A stretch of DNA of 64,000 nucleotides from Qipengyuania aquimaris (GCF_009827445.1 NZ_WTYI01000001.1:654172-718171); one strand, 5' to 3'; numbered from the stretch's first letter, positions 49,894 through 59,670 are shown. Made by a program: numbers and translations. The notes: generated from the letters alone by a model not told the origin.

Positions 49894-51597
49894 TTAGTCT
49901 TCCTTCTTCTTCAGTGCTTCGCCGAGGATGTCGCCGAGCGATGCACCCGAATCCGACGAACCGAACTGTGCAACCGCTTCCTTCTCTTCCGAGATCTGGC
50001 GGGCCTTGATCGAGAAGGTCGGCTTCTTCGAACGATCGAAGCCGGTGACCATGGCGTCGACCTTCGCGCCGGGCTGGAAACGGTCGGGACGCTGTTCGTC
50101 ACGATCGCGGCCGAGGTCCGAACGCTTGATGAAGCCGGTAGCGCCATCTTCGCCGACCTGGACTTCGAGACCGCCATCGCGGACTTCGAGGACGGTGACG
50201 GTGACGACCTGGTTCTTGCGGAGCGAGCTGCCTGCGCCTGCTTCGGTCGGAGCGCCCTTTTCGAGCTGCTTCATGCCGAGGCTGATGCGTTCCTTTTCGA
50301 TGTCGACATCGAGAACGACGGCTTCGACTTCCTCGCCCTTGCGGTGCAGGGCAAGCGCGTCTTCACCCGAGATGCCCCATGCGATGTCGGACATGTGGAC
50401 CATGCCGTCGACGTCGCCCGGAAGACCGATGAAGAGACCGAATTCGGTGGCGTTCTTGACTTCGCCGGTGACCTTGGCGCCAACGGGGTGCGCTTCGGCG
50501 AATTCTTCCCACGGATTGCGCTGGGCCTGCTTGAGGCCGAGCGAAATGCGGCGCTTTTCGCTGTCCACTTCGAGGACCATGACTTCGACTTCCTGCGAGG
50601 TCGAAACGATCTTGCCGGGGTGGACGTTCTTCTTGGTCCAGCTCATTTCCGAAACGTGGACCAGGCCTTCGATGCCCGGCTCGATTTCGACGAATGCGCC
50701 GTATTCGGTGATGTTCGTAACCGTACCGGTCATCTTCATGCCGACCGGATACTTCGCTGCGACACCATCCCACGGATCCGACTCAAGCTGCTTCATGCCG
50801 AGGCTGATGCGCTGGGTGTCTTCGTTGATGCGGACGATCTGGACGGTCACGGTCTGGCCGATTTCGATCATCTCGCTGGGGTGGTTGACGCGCTTGTAGC
50901 TCATGTCGGTGACGTGAAGCAGACCGTCGATGCCGCCGAGGTCGACGAATGCACCATAGTCGGTGATGTTCTTCACCACGCCATCGATGACCTGGCCTTC
51001 AGCCAGCTTGTCGATCAGTTCGCTGCGCTGTTCTGCACGGGTTTCTTCCAGCACGGCGCGACGCGAAACGACGATGTTGCCGCGACGACGGTCCATCTTC
51101 AGGATCTGGAACGGCTGCGGCATGTCCATCAGCGGGGTGACATCGCGCACGGGGCGGATGTCGACCTGCGAACCGGGCAGGAAGGCCACGGCGCCGTCGA
51201 GGTCGACGGTGAAGCCGCCCTTGACGCGGCCGAAGATGCGGCCGTCGACGCGCTTGCCTTCGCCGAACTCGCTTTCAAGCTTGTCCCAGGCAGCTTCGCG
51301 ACGTGCGCGATCGCGCGACAGCATGGCTTCGCCGTCGGCGTTCTCGATGCGGTCGACGAAAACTTCGACTTCCGAACCGACCGAGAGGCCGTGGTCGTCT
51401 TCGCCGCGCATGAATTCCTTGAGATCGACGCGGCCTTCGCTCTTCAGGCCGACATCGATGTGCGCCATGCCGTTTTCGATGGCAGTGACGGTGCCCTTGA
51501 CGACGCGACCTTCGAAGCCGCCGTCATCGGCGCCACCGAGTTGCTCGTCGAGCATTGCCGCGAAATCGTCGCGGGTGGGATTGGCTGAGGTTGCCAT
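49894..51597 (-). CDS. rpsA: 30S ribosomal protein S1
   Basis: A 567-residue protein with six S1 RNA-binding domains, which helps mRNAs with weak Shine-Dalgarno sites dock on the 30S subunit. Repeats are easily seen (e.g. VVKNITDYGAFVDLGGIDGLLHVTDM and VTNITEYGAFVEIEPGIEGLVHVSEM). ATG at 51597 starts the family's first domain (MATSANPTRDDFAAML); an ORF continuing upstream is not supported. cmk lies upstream, with an opposite-strand gene between. Confidence 0.96.
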   Translation of the reverse strand: MATSANPTRDDFAAMLDEQLGGADDGGFEGRVVKGTVTAIENGMAHIDVGLKSEGRVDLKEFMRGEDDHGLSVGSEVEVFVDRIENADGEAMLSRDRARREAAWDKLESEFGEGKRVDGRIFGRVKGGFTVDLDGAVAFLPGSQVDIRPVRDVTPLMDMPQPFQILKMDRRRGNIVVSRRAVLEETRAEQRSELIDKLAEGQVIDGVVKNITDYGAFVDLGGIDGLLHVTDMSYKRVNHPSEMIEIGQTVTVQIVRINEDTQRISLGMKQLESDPWDGVAAKYPVGMKMTGTVTNITEYGAFVEIEPGIEGLVHVSEMSWTKKNVHPGKIVSTSQEVEVMVLEVDSEKRRISLGLKQAQRNPWEEFAEAHPVGAKVTGEVKNATEFGLFIGLPGDVDGMVHMSDIAWGISGEDALALHRKGEEVEAVVLDVDIEKERISLGMKQLEKGAPTEAGAGSSLRKNQVVTVTVLEVRDGGLEVQVGEDGATGFIKRSDLGRDRDEQRPDRFQPGAKVDAMVTGFDRSKKPTFSIKARQISEEKEAVAQFGSSDSGASLGDILGEALKKKED

Positions 51598-51862
51598 GGG
51601 TTGTGTAGTCCTAACGTTCGTTTTGCTACCGGCCACCGGTTTTACCGGGGTCTTTCTCCGTCTGCCTGTGCACCATTGCACGGGCCGTACGGGGCAAGAG
51701 GGCCGTGATCTCCGCAGAGCCGTATGCCGCTGCGAAGGTCCATCGAATCCGAGGATTGAGTGAACGGGCGCGCGCCTAGGACAAAGCGGGCTGGAAAGCA
51801 AGGAAATACGGCCTTCCCGCACCGTCTTTGCGCTGGCCGGTCGAGGTGATACGAAAAGCTCT

Positions 51863-52372
51863 ATGACCGCTCTCGTCCAATCGCTCGCCAGCTACCGCGA
51901 ATTCCATCGCGACCATCGCAATGTCCTCACGCACGCGCTCGGCATCCCGATGATCCTGCTGTCGGTGGAAGTCCTGCTCTCTCGGCCCGTCTGGGACGTG
52001 TCCGGCATGGTGCTGACGCCGGCGATCGTCGCGAACGTTCTCGCGGCCTTGTGGTATCTCAGGCTCGACCTCAAGTTCGGCGCGCTGATGACGTTGCTTC
52101 TCGCCGTCTTTGCCTTCGTAGGTCACCAGATAGCGCAGGTGTCCGACCTTGCCTGGCTTGGCGGGGGGATCGGCCTGTTTGTGATCGGATGGCTGTTCCA
52201 GTTCGTCGGCCACCATTACGAGGGGCGCAAACCGGCATTCGTCGACGATATACGCAGCCTGCTGGTCGGGCCGCTGTTCATGGTGGCGGAAGGGCTGTTT
52301 GCGCTTGGTCTCTGCCAGGATCTGCGACGCAAGGTCGAAATGGGCCCGGCGGAGGAGTCTCTCAGGAGCTGA
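51863..52372 (+). CDS. Mpo1/DUF962 family membrane protein
   Basis: A 169-residue polytopic membrane protein of the Mpo1-like family, which includes the yeast 2-hydroxy fatty acid dioxygenase. The histidine motifs are seen: [16 protein letters not shown] near the N-terminus and [31 protein letters not shown] later. About four membrane helices lie between and around these. It lies on the opposite strand between rpsA and cmk, and its 3' end overlaps cmk by 11 nt. A role in lipid alpha-oxidation is family-based. Confidence 0.85.
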   Translation: MTALVQSLASYREFHRDHRNVLTHALGIPMILLSVEVLLSRPVWDVSGMVLTPAIVANVLAALWYLRLDLKFGALMTLLLAVFAFVGHQIAQVSDLAWLGGGIGLFVIGWLFQFVGHHYEGRKPAFVDDIRSLLVGPLFMVAEGLFALGLCQDLRRKVEMGPAEESLRS

Positions 52373-52985
52373 GTGCTTCTTCGACCGCCGCGATTGCCGC
52401 GGCGATCGCCTCGTCCCGGTCGAGCGAGCTGGTGTCAATCACCATGGCGTCTTCTGCCGGGACGAGCGGAGCGACGGCCCGGTTGCGGTCGCGTTCGTCG
52501 CGGCGGCGCAGGTCGTCCTGGATTTCGAGCAGCGTCACACCTGCACCACGATCGCGCATCTCCAAGAAGCGGCGGCGTGCGCGTGCTTCTACGCTGGCTG
52601 TCACGAACAGCTTCGCGTCTGCCTCGGGAGCGATCACCGTGCCGATGTCGCGTCCGTCGAGCACTGCACCCCCATCGCGGGTGGCGAAAGCGCGCTGTCG
52701 CTCGAACAAGGCCTCGCGCACGTCGGGATGGATGGACACGCGGCTTGCAAGGCCGCCAGTTGCTTCATCGCGCAGGTGCGGATCGTCTAGCAGGCTGTCG
52801 GGAAAGCTGGTGGCCGCCAGCGCGTCGGTCGCGTTGTCGGGATCAGACCCGTCCAGGAAGACCTGTCGACCGACCGCGCGATATAGCAGTCCAGTGTCGA
52901 GATGGGGCAGCCCGAAATGCTGGGCGAGAGCCTTGCCAATCGTGCCTTTGCCCGAGGCGGTCGGTCCGTCGACGGCGATGATCAT
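52362..52985 (-). CDS. cmk: cytidylate kinase
   Basis: Phosphorylates CMP and dCMP. The 207-residue protein has the P-loop [17 protein letters not shown] at the start, [12 protein letters not shown], the [22 protein letters not shown] strand and the LID region. It overlaps the small membrane-protein gene by 4 nt (ATGA), so aroA, the small gene and cmk form one operon, an order typical of alphaproteobacteria with rpsA downstream. Confidence 0.95.
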   Translation of the reverse strand: MIIAVDGPTASGKGTIGKALAQHFGLPHLDTGLLYRAVGRQVFLDGSDPDNATDALAATSFPDSLLDDPHLRDEATGGLASRVSIHPDVREALFERQRAFATRDGGAVLDGRDIGTVIAPEADAKLFVTASVEARARRRFLEMRDRGAGVTLLEIQDDLRRRDERDRNRAVAPLVPAEDAMVIDTSSLDRDEAIAAAIAAVEEALSS

Positions 52986-53239
52986 GCGCTTTTCCTGCGC
53001 GTCTTGAGCGCTTTAGCCAAGCCCCAGATGGCGATCGCTGCCCAGAAACCTTCCAGCACGAGGCTCGGCCAGTTGGTGTGGACCACCAGCGATACGGTCA
53101 GCAGCGCGGCCCCGGTCAGGTTGGTGCCGTGCAGGATGATGGGGTTCGGCTCTTCCTTGTATGTAAGGTAGGCATAGGCGCCGATTATGCAGGCCGTGCC
53201 GACGAAGCCGACCATGGATGCCCAGTCGAGATTGATCAT
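52982..53239 (-). CDS. small membrane protein (CBU_0592-like)
   Basis: An 85-residue protein with three hydrophobic segments ([33 protein letters not shown] and [17 protein letters not shown]). This resembles the CBU_0592 family; the label is from memory. It overlaps aroA and cmk by 4 nt at either end (ATGA), so it is co-translated with both. Function unknown. Confidence 0.78.
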   Translation of the reverse strand: MINLDWASMVGFVGTACIIGAYAYLTYKEEPNPIILHGTNLTGAALLTVSLVVHTNWPSLVLEGFWAAIAIWGLAKALKTRRKSA

Positions 53240-54600
53240 GCCGATGCCTCGTCGATCAGCGCAGTGAAATTAGGGAAGCTGGTTGCGATGGGTTCGGTGC
53301 TGTCGATCTCGACGCCGGTTTCGCTGGCGAGGCCTGCGACCGCCATGCTCATCGCGATGCGGTGGTCGAGCTGGGTGGTGACCGTGCCGCCTCCGGGCAG
53401 TGGCTCGCCGCCCGAACCGGTAATCAGCAATCCGTCTTCGCGTTCTTGCACTTTCGCTCCGGCGAGCTTGAGCGCGGCTGCCATGGCGGACAGCCGGTCG
53501 CTTTCCTTGACGCGCAGTTCCTCGAGCCCGCTGGTAATCGTGGCGCCTTTCGCCATGGCTGCCGCTACGAAGAGGACCGGGAATTCATCGATCATGCTCG
53601 GCGCGATGTCGGGATCGACCTCGATGCCGGTGAGCGGCGCATGACGCACGCGCAAATCAGCGACAGGCTCGCCGCCGACTTCGCGCGGGTCGAGATAGTC
53701 GATGTCGGCGCCCATCTGTTTCAGCACCCGGAAGATACCGTCGCGTGTCGGGTTGAGGCCCACATTCTCGATCACGAGGTCGCTTCCCGGCACTATGCTT
53801 GCCGCCACGGCGAAGAATGCTGCCGAAGAGGGGTCACCCGGCACTTCTATATCGCAAGGGGACATATCGACTGGTCCGGTGACGGAGATGTGTTTTTCGC
53901 CGTCAATTTCTTCGACCGTGACTTCGACACCGAAGGCACGCAGCATGCGTTCCGTATGGTCGCGGGTAGGAACCGGCTCGATCACTGTCGTCGTGCCGGG
54001 CGTATTCAGGCCAGCCAGCAGCACGGCACTCTTCACCTGCGCGCTGGCGACAGGAAGGCGATATGTCATCGGGACGGCTGGCTGCATCCCCTCCATGATC
54101 AGCGGCAGCGTGCCGCCGGGGGAAGGGGTGAAGCTCGCGCCCATGTCAGACAGCGGATCGATCACGCGTCCCATCGGGCGCTTGGAAAGGCTCGCATCGC
54201 CGGTGAAGACCGCTGTAATGCCGTGGCTGGCCACGAGGCCCATGAGGAGGCGCGTCGACGTGCCCGAATTGCCCATGTCCAGCGCAGCTTCGGGTTGCAG
54301 TAGCGTGCCGACGCCGACGCCATCGACGCTATAGGTGCCGTCGTCCGCCTTGCGGACCTTCGCGCCCATCTGCTCGAGCGCGCGGCCCGTCGCCAAAACG
54401 TCCTCGCCTTCCAGCAGGCCGCGGATGGTGGTGGTCCCTACCGCCAGGGCCCCGAACATGAGCGAGCGGTGGCTGATCGATTTGTCGCCCGGCACGCGAA
54501 TGCGTCCGGTCAGCGGGCCACGGGGAGTAAAGCGATGGGCGGTCAAGCGGGCTTCCGGCTGGAATTGCAGGGATGGAGCGCGGGTCTTTGACAGTGGCAA
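53236..54600 (-). CDS. aroA: 3-phosphoshikimate 1-carboxyvinyltransferase (EPSP synthase)
   Basis: Sixth step of the shikimate pathway. The 454-residue protein is CP4-like (class II): [62 protein letters not shown] and NPTR. In the phosphoenolpyruvate loop the residue equivalent to CP4 Ala100 is Gly113 (NSGTS). The start shown is a TTG; there is no strong SD, so the N-terminal 15-20 residues are uncertain. It overlaps the next gene by ATGA. Confidence 0.94.
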   Translation of the reverse strand: MPLSKTRAPSLQFQPEARLTAHRFTPRGPLTGRIRVPGDKSISHRSLMFGALAVGTTTIRGLLEGEDVLATGRALEQMGAKVRKADDGTYSVDGVGVGTLLQPEAALDMGNSGTSTRLLMGLVASHGITAVFTGDASLSKRPMGRVIDPLSDMGASFTPSPGGTLPLIMEGMQPAVPMTYRLPVASAQVKSAVLLAGLNTPGTTTVIEPVPTRDHTERMLRAFGVEVTVEEIDGEKHISVTGPVDMSPCDIEVPGDPSSAAFFAVAASIVPGSDLVIENVGLNPTRDGIFRVLKQMGADIDYLDPREVGGEPVADLRVRHAPLTGIEVDPDIAPSMIDEFPVLFVAAAMAKGATITSGLEELRVKESDRLSAMAAALKLAGAKVQEREDGLLITGSGGEPLPGGGTVTTQLDHRIAMSMAVAGLASETGVEIDSTEPIATSFPNFTALIDEASA

Positions 54601-54717
54601 TGGCTTCTGGCAAGGCGCGCGCGCAGTTGATTCCTGCCCAGCGGGATCCCATCAATACAATTACGAATTCACGGCGACCCGGCCCGATGCCGGGGCGGCA
54701 AACATCAAGGATTACAC

Positions 54718-55059
54718 ATGGTCAAACCTGAATGGGGCACCAAGCGCACTTGCCCGAATTGCGGCACTCGCTTCTACGATCTTAACAAGGAAGATCCGGT
54801 AACCTGCATCGAATGCGGTGAAGAATGGACTCCCGAGCCCGTTCTCAAGTCCAAGCAGCCGATCCTCGCCGAGGAAGAGAAGAAGGACAAGAAGGGCGAA
54901 GCCGACAGCGATCTCGGCGGTGACGACGATGACGATCTCGACATCGACATCGACGAAGACGACGATTCGCCCGACAATGAAGTCGATCTTGGCGGCGACG
55001 ACGATCTCGGTGTCGAAACCAAGTCCAAGGGCGACGACGACAACGCCGACGAAAGCTAA
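54718..55059 (+). CDS. TIGR02300 family zinc-ribbon protein with acidic tail
   Basis: A 113-residue protein. The N-terminal zinc ribbon has CPNC and CIEC ([29 protein letters not shown]), the FYDLN element that names the family. The C-terminal half is a highly acidic, Asp-rich low-complexity region (e.g. [17 protein letters not shown]). The family is characteristic of alphaproteobacteria, function unknown. It is divergent from aroA and precedes tRNA-Ala. Confidence 0.92.
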   Translation: MVKPEWGTKRTCPNCGTRFYDLNKEDPVTCIECGEEWTPEPVLKSKQPILAEEEKKDKKGEADSDLGGDDDDDLDIDIDEDDDSPDNEVDLGGDDDLGVETKSKGDDDNADES

Positions 55060-55150
55060 TTTTGCTGTTGCATTGCGGGAGGCCTGCTTATATTGGGCGC
55101 CTCCCGCAAGGGTGACGCACCTCCCAGGATGCGTCAGCGAAAAATGGCTC

Positions 55151-55226
<76 letters not shown>

Positions 55227-55324
55227 TTTCGATGGGTTTGATGGTAGCAGGTCGTGGCGACGGCTGCGGCTTGCTTCCACCACACCCGGGCACACGTTTG
55301 GGTTTCATAGGGGTCTGACCCCAC

Positions 55325-55358
55325 GCTGGCCGACGAGTTTTCGTCCGCCGGCGTTTTT
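55325..55358 (+). terminator. terminator after tRNA-Ala
   Basis: A 12-bp imperfect stem (GCTGGCCGACGA with TCGTCCGCCGGC; one G-U and one C-C mismatch) across a 4-nt loop, followed by GTTTTT. It lies between tRNA-Ala and ffh, so it probably separates the two transcripts. Confidence 0.8.
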
Positions 55359-55402
55359 CGCGTTTATCCGGTGCTCAGGCGTCGGGAAGGAGTAGAACGG
55401 CC

Positions 55403-56896
55403 ATGTTCGACAATCTGTCCGACCGGCTCGGCAATGTCTTCGACAAGCTCAAGGGCCGCGGTGCGCTGTCCGAAAGCGATGTGCGCGAAGCCATGCGCGA
55501 AGTTCGGATCGCGCTCCTCGAAGCCGATGTCGCGCTGCCCGTCGTGCGCCGTTTCATCGATGCCGTCACCGAAAAGGCGATCGGCTCGGAAGTCCTGAAA
55601 TCCGTCACTCCCGGCCAGCAGGTCGTCAAGATCGTCGACGACGAACTGGTCGACATGCTCGGCGGCACCGAGGTCGAGGGGCTGAACCTCAACGCCAAGC
55701 CCCCGGTCGTCATCATGATGGTCGGCCTGCAGGGTTCGGGTAAGACGACCACGACGGCCAAGCTGGGCAAGCTGCTGCGCGAAAAGCACGGCAAGAAGGC
55801 CATGATGGCCTCGCTCGATGTCAATCGTCCGGCAGCGCAGGAACAGCTCAAGGTGCTGGGCGAACAGGTCGATGTCGCGACCCTGCCGATCGTGCCCGGC
55901 CAGCAGCCGGTCGATATTGCCCGCCGCGCCATGGAAAGCGCAAAGCTTCAGGCTGCAGACGTCCTGCTTCTCGATACCGCGGGCCGCCTCCACGTCGACG
56001 AAGCGCTGATGGCGGAAATGAAGGCGATCAACGCCGTATCCGCCCCAACGGAAGTGCTGCTGGTGGTCGACAGCCTGACCGGCCAGGACGCGGTCAACGT
56101 CGCGCAGAGCTTTACCGGCGAAGTGCCGCTGACCGGCGTGGTGCTGACCCGCATGGACGGCGATGCACGCGGCGGTGCGGCGCTTTCGATGCGCTATGTC
56201 ACCGGCAAGCCGATCAAGTTTGCAGGGACCGGCGAAAAGCTCGACGCGATCGAGGCCTTCGATCCCAAGCGTGTGGCCGGCCGCATCCTCGGCATGGGCG
56301 ATGTCGTCAGCCTCGTCGAAAAAGCTGCGACCGCTATCAAGGAAGAAGAGGCCGAAGCGCTCGCCAAGAAGATGGCGAAGGGCGAATTCGACCTCGACGA
56401 CCTTCGCATGCAGTTGAAGCAGATGCAGAACATGGGCGGCCTTGGCGCGCTTGCAGGCATGATGCCGGGCATGAAGAAGGCCAAGCAGGCGATGCAGGCC
56501 AGCGGCATGGACGACAAGGTCCTTGTCCACATGGATGCGATCATTTCTTCCATGACCCCGAAGGAGCGCAAGCATCCCAAGCTGCTCAACGCCAAGCGCA
56601 AGAAGCGCGTGGCAGCAGGTTCGGGCACGCAGGTCCAGGAAGTGAACAAGGTGCTCAAGATGCACCAGGAAATGGCCAAGGCCATGAAGCAGATCAAGAA
56701 GATGGGCGGGTTGAAGGGTCTCGGTGCCCTGTTCGGCAAGGGCGGTCTCGGTGCCGCCATGCCGGGCCTCGGCGGCCCCGGCGGGCCCGGTCCCATGGGC
56801 GGACTGCCCGGGCTGGGCTCGGGCGGCGACAAGGGGCCGAGTGTCGATCCCGACACGCTCCCCGCCGATCTGCGTGATATGTTGAACAAGAAATAA
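55403..56896 (+). CDS. ffh: signal recognition particle protein Ffh
   Basis: GTPase of the signal recognition particle, which targets nascent membrane proteins to FtsY. The 497-residue protein has the N domain, G-domain motifs GLQGSGKTTTTAKLGKLL, DTAGRLHVDE and TRMDGDARGGAALS, and the methionine-rich M domain (about residues 320-450, e.g. MRMQLKQMQNMGG and MDAIISSMTPKERKHPKLL). The C-terminal tail is Gly/Pro-rich. First gene of the ffh-rpsP-rimM block. Confidence 0.97.
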   Translation: MFDNLSDRLGNVFDKLKGRGALSESDVREAMREVRIALLEADVALPVVRRFIDAVTEKAIGSEVLKSVTPGQQVVKIVDDELVDMLGGTEVEGLNLNAKPPVVIMMVGLQGSGKTTTTAKLGKLLREKHGKKAMMASLDVNRPAAQEQLKVLGEQVDVATLPIVPGQQPVDIARRAMESAKLQAADVLLLDTAGRLHVDEALMAEMKAINAVSAPTEVLLVVDSLTGQDAVNVAQSFTGEVPLTGVVLTRMDGDARGGAALSMRYVTGKPIKFAGTGEKLDAIEAFDPKRVAGRILGMGDVVSLVEKAATAIKEEEAEALAKKMAKGEFDLDDLRMQLKQMQNMGGLGALAGMMPGMKKAKQAMQASGMDDKVLVHMDAIISSMTPKERKHPKLLNAKRKKRVAAGSGTQVQEVNKVLKMHQEMAKAMKQIKKMGGLKGLGALFGKGGLGAAMPGLGGPGGPGPMGGLPGLGSGGDKGPSVDPDTLPADLRDMLNKK

Positions 56897-56935
56897 ACGA
56901 AATTACCGATATTTACATTCGAAAGGTGAAGTAAA

Positions 56936-57436
56936 ATGGCAGTTGCAATTCGTCTGTCGCGCGGTGGCGCAAAGAAGCGTCCCTACTACCGCATCGTCGT
57001 GTCGGACTCGCGCAGCCCGCGTGACGGCAAGTATCTCGAGCAGATCGGCACCTACAACCCGATGCTGCCGAAGGATTCGGGCGAGCGCGTGAAGCTCGAC
57101 GAAGACCGCGCACGTCACTGGCTGAACGTTGGCGCCAAGCCGAGCGATCGCGTGCTGCGTTTCCTCGACGCAGCCGGCATCCTCGAGCGTGCACCGCGCA
57201 ACAACCCGAAGAAGGGTGAACCGGGCGAAGCCGCCAAGGAACGCGCTGAAGAGAAGGCTGCGAAGGCTGCCGAAGCCGAAGAAGCTGCCAAGGCCGCTGA
57301 AGAAGAAGCCCAGAACGCTGAAGCTGCTGAAGCCGAAGCTCCGGCTGAAGAAGCTGCTGCTGAAGAAGCTCCGGCCGAAGAAGCTGCCGCTGAAGAAGCA
57401 CCGGCTGAAGACGCAGCCGAAGAAAAGGCCGAGTAA
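56936..57436 (+). CDS. rpsP: 30S ribosomal protein S16 with long acidic Ala/Glu tail
   Basis: The first roughly 85 residues are a normal S16 ([42 protein letters not shown]). The remaining 80 or so form an extension that bacteria usually lack, built of Ala/Glu repeats such as [21 protein letters not shown]. The DNA is correspondingly repetitive. The tail may be disordered or helical. It is in frame with no stop, and the next gene, rimM, starts 10 nt later, so it is not a misassembly of neighbouring genes. Confidence 0.95.
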   Translation: MAVAIRLSRGGAKKRPYYRIVVSDSRSPRDGKYLEQIGTYNPMLPKDSGERVKLDEDRARHWLNVGAKPSDRVLRFLDAAGILERAPRNNPKKGEPGEAAKERAEEKAAKAAEAEEAAKAAEEEAQNAEAAEAEAPAEEAAAEEAPAEEAAAEEAPAEDAAEEKAE

Positions 57437-57445
57437 GCCTTCTCC

Positions 57446-57931
57446 ATGCAGGACAAGCCCGCCACCCTTGCCGCCGTCACCGGTGCGCATGGCGTGGCGG
57501 GCGAAGTCCGTATGAAGCTGTTCGGCGAGGGCGTCGATGCCCTGAAAGCCCACAAGAGCTTCAACGACGGTACGCTGACGCTTTCCAAGGTGCGCAGCGA
57601 CAATAAGGGCGGCGCAATCGCGCGCTTTGCCGAGATCACCAGCCGCAACGATGCCGAGGCCCTGCGTGGCACGGTGCTGACGGTTCCGATCGATGCCCTC
57701 CCGCCGCTGGAGGAGGGCGAATTCTACTATTCCGACCTGCTCGACCTGCCAGTAGTGACCGATGCGGGCGAGGCCGTGGGCCGCGTGTGCGCGGTCGAGA
57801 ACTTCGGCGCGACGGATATCGTCGAGATCGAGAAGCCCGACGGCAAGAAGTTCATGGTGCCCCTGACGGAGCAGGCTGTACCCGGCTGGGATAGCGAAAA
57901 GCTGACGATTAGCGCCGACTTTGCGGAATAG
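57446..57931 (+). CDS. rimM: ribosome maturation factor RimM
   Basis: A 161-residue protein that binds S19 and assists maturation of the 30S head. The N-terminal domain has AAVTGAHGVAGEVRMKLF, the C-terminal PRC-barrel-like domain has EFYYSDLLDLPVVTDAGEAVGRV and DIVEIEKPDGKKFMVPL. It follows rpsP in the usual order, but trmD is displaced 1.7 kb downstream. Confidence 0.95.
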   Translation: MQDKPATLAAVTGAHGVAGEVRMKLFGEGVDALKAHKSFNDGTLTLSKVRSDNKGGAIARFAEITSRNDAEALRGTVLTVPIDALPPLEEGEFYYSDLLDLPVVTDAGEAVGRVCAVENFGATDIVEIEKPDGKKFMVPLTEQAVPGWDSEKLTISADFAE

Positions 57932-58037
57932 CCGCTCGCAGATCGCTGTATTACTTGTGTAGAGCGCCTGTCGACTTGGCGGTTCGGCGCGGACACGGTC
58001 CTGACCTCGTTAGAATGCCATTCCTGGGGTGACCGCC

Positions 58038-58337
58038 ATGCTTGATTCCGTACCCTTCCTTATCGCCTCTTACGCCGCCATGAGCGCGGGGATGAGCCTC
58101 GCCGTGCGCAAGGTGTCCCCGACGATGGGTCCGCGGTTGCGGCACCTTTTCGCGGGTGCGGCGCCACTTGCGGTCCTCCTTGCGATCAGGCTCGAAGGCG
58201 GGCCGAGCACGACGCTGGACGGCATGGATCTGCTTGGCGCAGGGGGCCTGCTCGCCCTCGGGGTGGCCACCTCCAGCCTTGTCGGGAAGTTCCTCCCGTC
58301 GCGCAAAGCAGGTGAAAGCCAGCTTCCATCTCGCTGA
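58038..58337 (+). CDS. small membrane protein, unknown
   Basis: A 99-residue protein with about three hydrophobic segments (FLIASYAAMSAGMSLAV, LFAGAAPLAVLLAIRLEGG and LLGAGGLLALGVATSSLVGKF). I recognise no family. ATG is preceded by GGGGTGA. It is the first of three genes between rimM and trmD. Confidence 0.65.
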   Translation: MLDSVPFLIASYAAMSAGMSLAVRKVSPTMGPRLRHLFAGAAPLAVLLAIRLEGGPSTTLDGMDLLGAGGLLALGVATSSLVGKFLPSRKAGESQLPSR

Positions 58338-58402
58338 ATATCGCTGGAGCTGAAGGCCGCACGGGATAGCCAAGCGGTTCCACCCGCGCTAACCGCGTCG
58401 GC

Positions 58403-59359
58403 ATGACGACGCTCAAGGTAGCCATTGTCCAGGCCGCGCCGATCCCGCTCGCGATTGACGACGGGATCGAGAAGGCCGTGCGCCTTGCGCGTGAGGCTGT
58501 CGAGGGCGGGGCGCAGCTTGTGGCGTTCGGAGAGACCTTCCTCGGCGGCTATCCGCTATGGCTGGACGAAGCGCCCGGCGCGGCGCTGTGGGACCATCCC
58601 GGCGCCAAGGCGCTGCACCGGATCATGCTCGAACAGGCGGTGGTGGCTAATGACGAGCGCCTGCTGCGCTTGCAGGAACTTGCCGACGAGAGCGGTGCGG
58701 TCATCGGCATCGGCGCGCATGAGCGGGTGCGGCAGAGCCTCTACAACAACCAGATGACTTTCCGCCCCGGCCTGCCGGTGCTCGACCATCGCAAGCTGGT
58801 GCCCACGCATGGCGAGCGGCTCATCTGGATGCGCGGCGACGGTTCGACGTTGGGCGTGCATCAGGCGGAATGGGGCAAGGTCGGCAGCCTGATCTGCTGG
58901 GAGCACTGGATGCCCTTGGCACGCGCGGCGATGCACAATCTCGGCGAGAGCGTCCATGTTGCGGCTTGGCCCACCGTGCGCGAGGAATACGCACTCGCTT
59001 CGAGGCATTATGCGATGGAGGGCCGCTGCTTCGTACTGGCGGCAGGGCTGGTGCAGAAGAAGGACGATCTTTTCGACGGGCTGGAACGCGCGGGCGGCGA
59101 TGCGGCGGCGAAGGAGTTGATCGAGGCGATTGAAGGCGATGCGCTCAATCGCGGTAGCTCGATGATCATCGCACCTGATGCGCGAATCGTGGCGCAGGCG
59201 GGCGAGAGTGATGAAACACTATTCGCGGAACTCGACCTCGGTGAGGTCGGTCAGGGATTGGCGAGCCTCGATACCGATGGCCATTATTCGCGGCCGGATG
59301 TCTTCGAGCTCAACGTAGATACCCGATCAATGATCGGGGTGAACTGGGGGGCGAGATGA
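58403..59359 (+). CDS. nitrilase/carbon-nitrogen hydrolase
   Basis: A 318-residue carbon-nitrogen hydrolase of the nitrilase branch. The Glu-Lys-Cys triad is intact: Glu44 in AFGETFLGGYP, Lys in DHRKLVPTHGE and the nucleophile Cys in SLICWEHWMPLAR. The WEHWMP motif is a nitrilase signature. It would hydrolyse a nitrile to a carboxylic acid and ammonia; the substrate is not predictable. It overlaps the following small gene by ATGA. It sits inside an otherwise conserved ribosomal block. Confidence 0.9.
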   Translation: MTTLKVAIVQAAPIPLAIDDGIEKAVRLAREAVEGGAQLVAFGETFLGGYPLWLDEAPGAALWDHPGAKALHRIMLEQAVVANDERLLRLQELADESGAVIGIGAHERVRQSLYNNQMTFRPGLPVLDHRKLVPTHGERLIWMRGDGSTLGVHQAEWGKVGSLICWEHWMPLARAAMHNLGESVHVAAWPTVREEYALASRHYAMEGRCFVLAAGLVQKKDDLFDGLERAGGDAAAKELIEAIEGDALNRGSSMIIAPDARIVAQAGESDETLFAELDLGEVGQGLASLDTDGHYSRPDVFELNVDTRSMIGVNWGAR

Positions 59360-59670
59360 CGTTGTTCTTCGGTTTGATGTTGTTTCTCATCACAAACGCC
59401 TTGGTAGGTTCGGCTCTAGCGATTGGGCTTTCGAAGTGGCTGCCGAGATTTCCGCGCTGGTTGCGAGCGCTTGGAGCCGCGGCGCTTGGTCCAGTTCTGA
59501 TTGGAATCATGATCGTGATGCGCGACAACGCCGAGTGGGAGAAAATCTTGATATTCTCACTCATCGTCGGGGCCGTTGCGATCTTGATTGCCTTTCCATG
59601 CGCTTATCTAACTTCTCGTTGGCAGGATAGGAGGCGTGGGACTCATGGTCCCGCTAGCGACGCCGCATGA
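59356..59670 (+). CDS. small membrane protein, unknown
   Basis: A 104-residue protein with three hydrophobic segments ([39 protein letters not shown] and [22 protein letters not shown]) and a charged tail. Its DNA is visibly poorer in GC than its neighbours, a possible sign of transfer. It overlaps the nitrilase and trmD by 4 nt each (ATGA), so all three are co-translated. No family recognised. Confidence 0.7.
   Translation: MTLFFGLMLFLITNALVGSALAIGLSKWLPRFPRWLRALGAAALGPVLIGIMIVMRDNAEWEKILIFSLIVGAVAILIAFPCAYLTSRWQDRRRGTHGPASDAA

Noticed and set aside
51598..51862. rpsA leader structure for S1 autoregulation
   Set aside because: Several small CCGG-type hairpins can be drawn upstream of rpsA, but none is distinctive enough to name as an element.
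56900..57440. The repetitive rpsP tail as an assembly artefact
   Set aside because: The frame stays open, repeats are degenerate rather than identical, and rimM follows at a normal distance.
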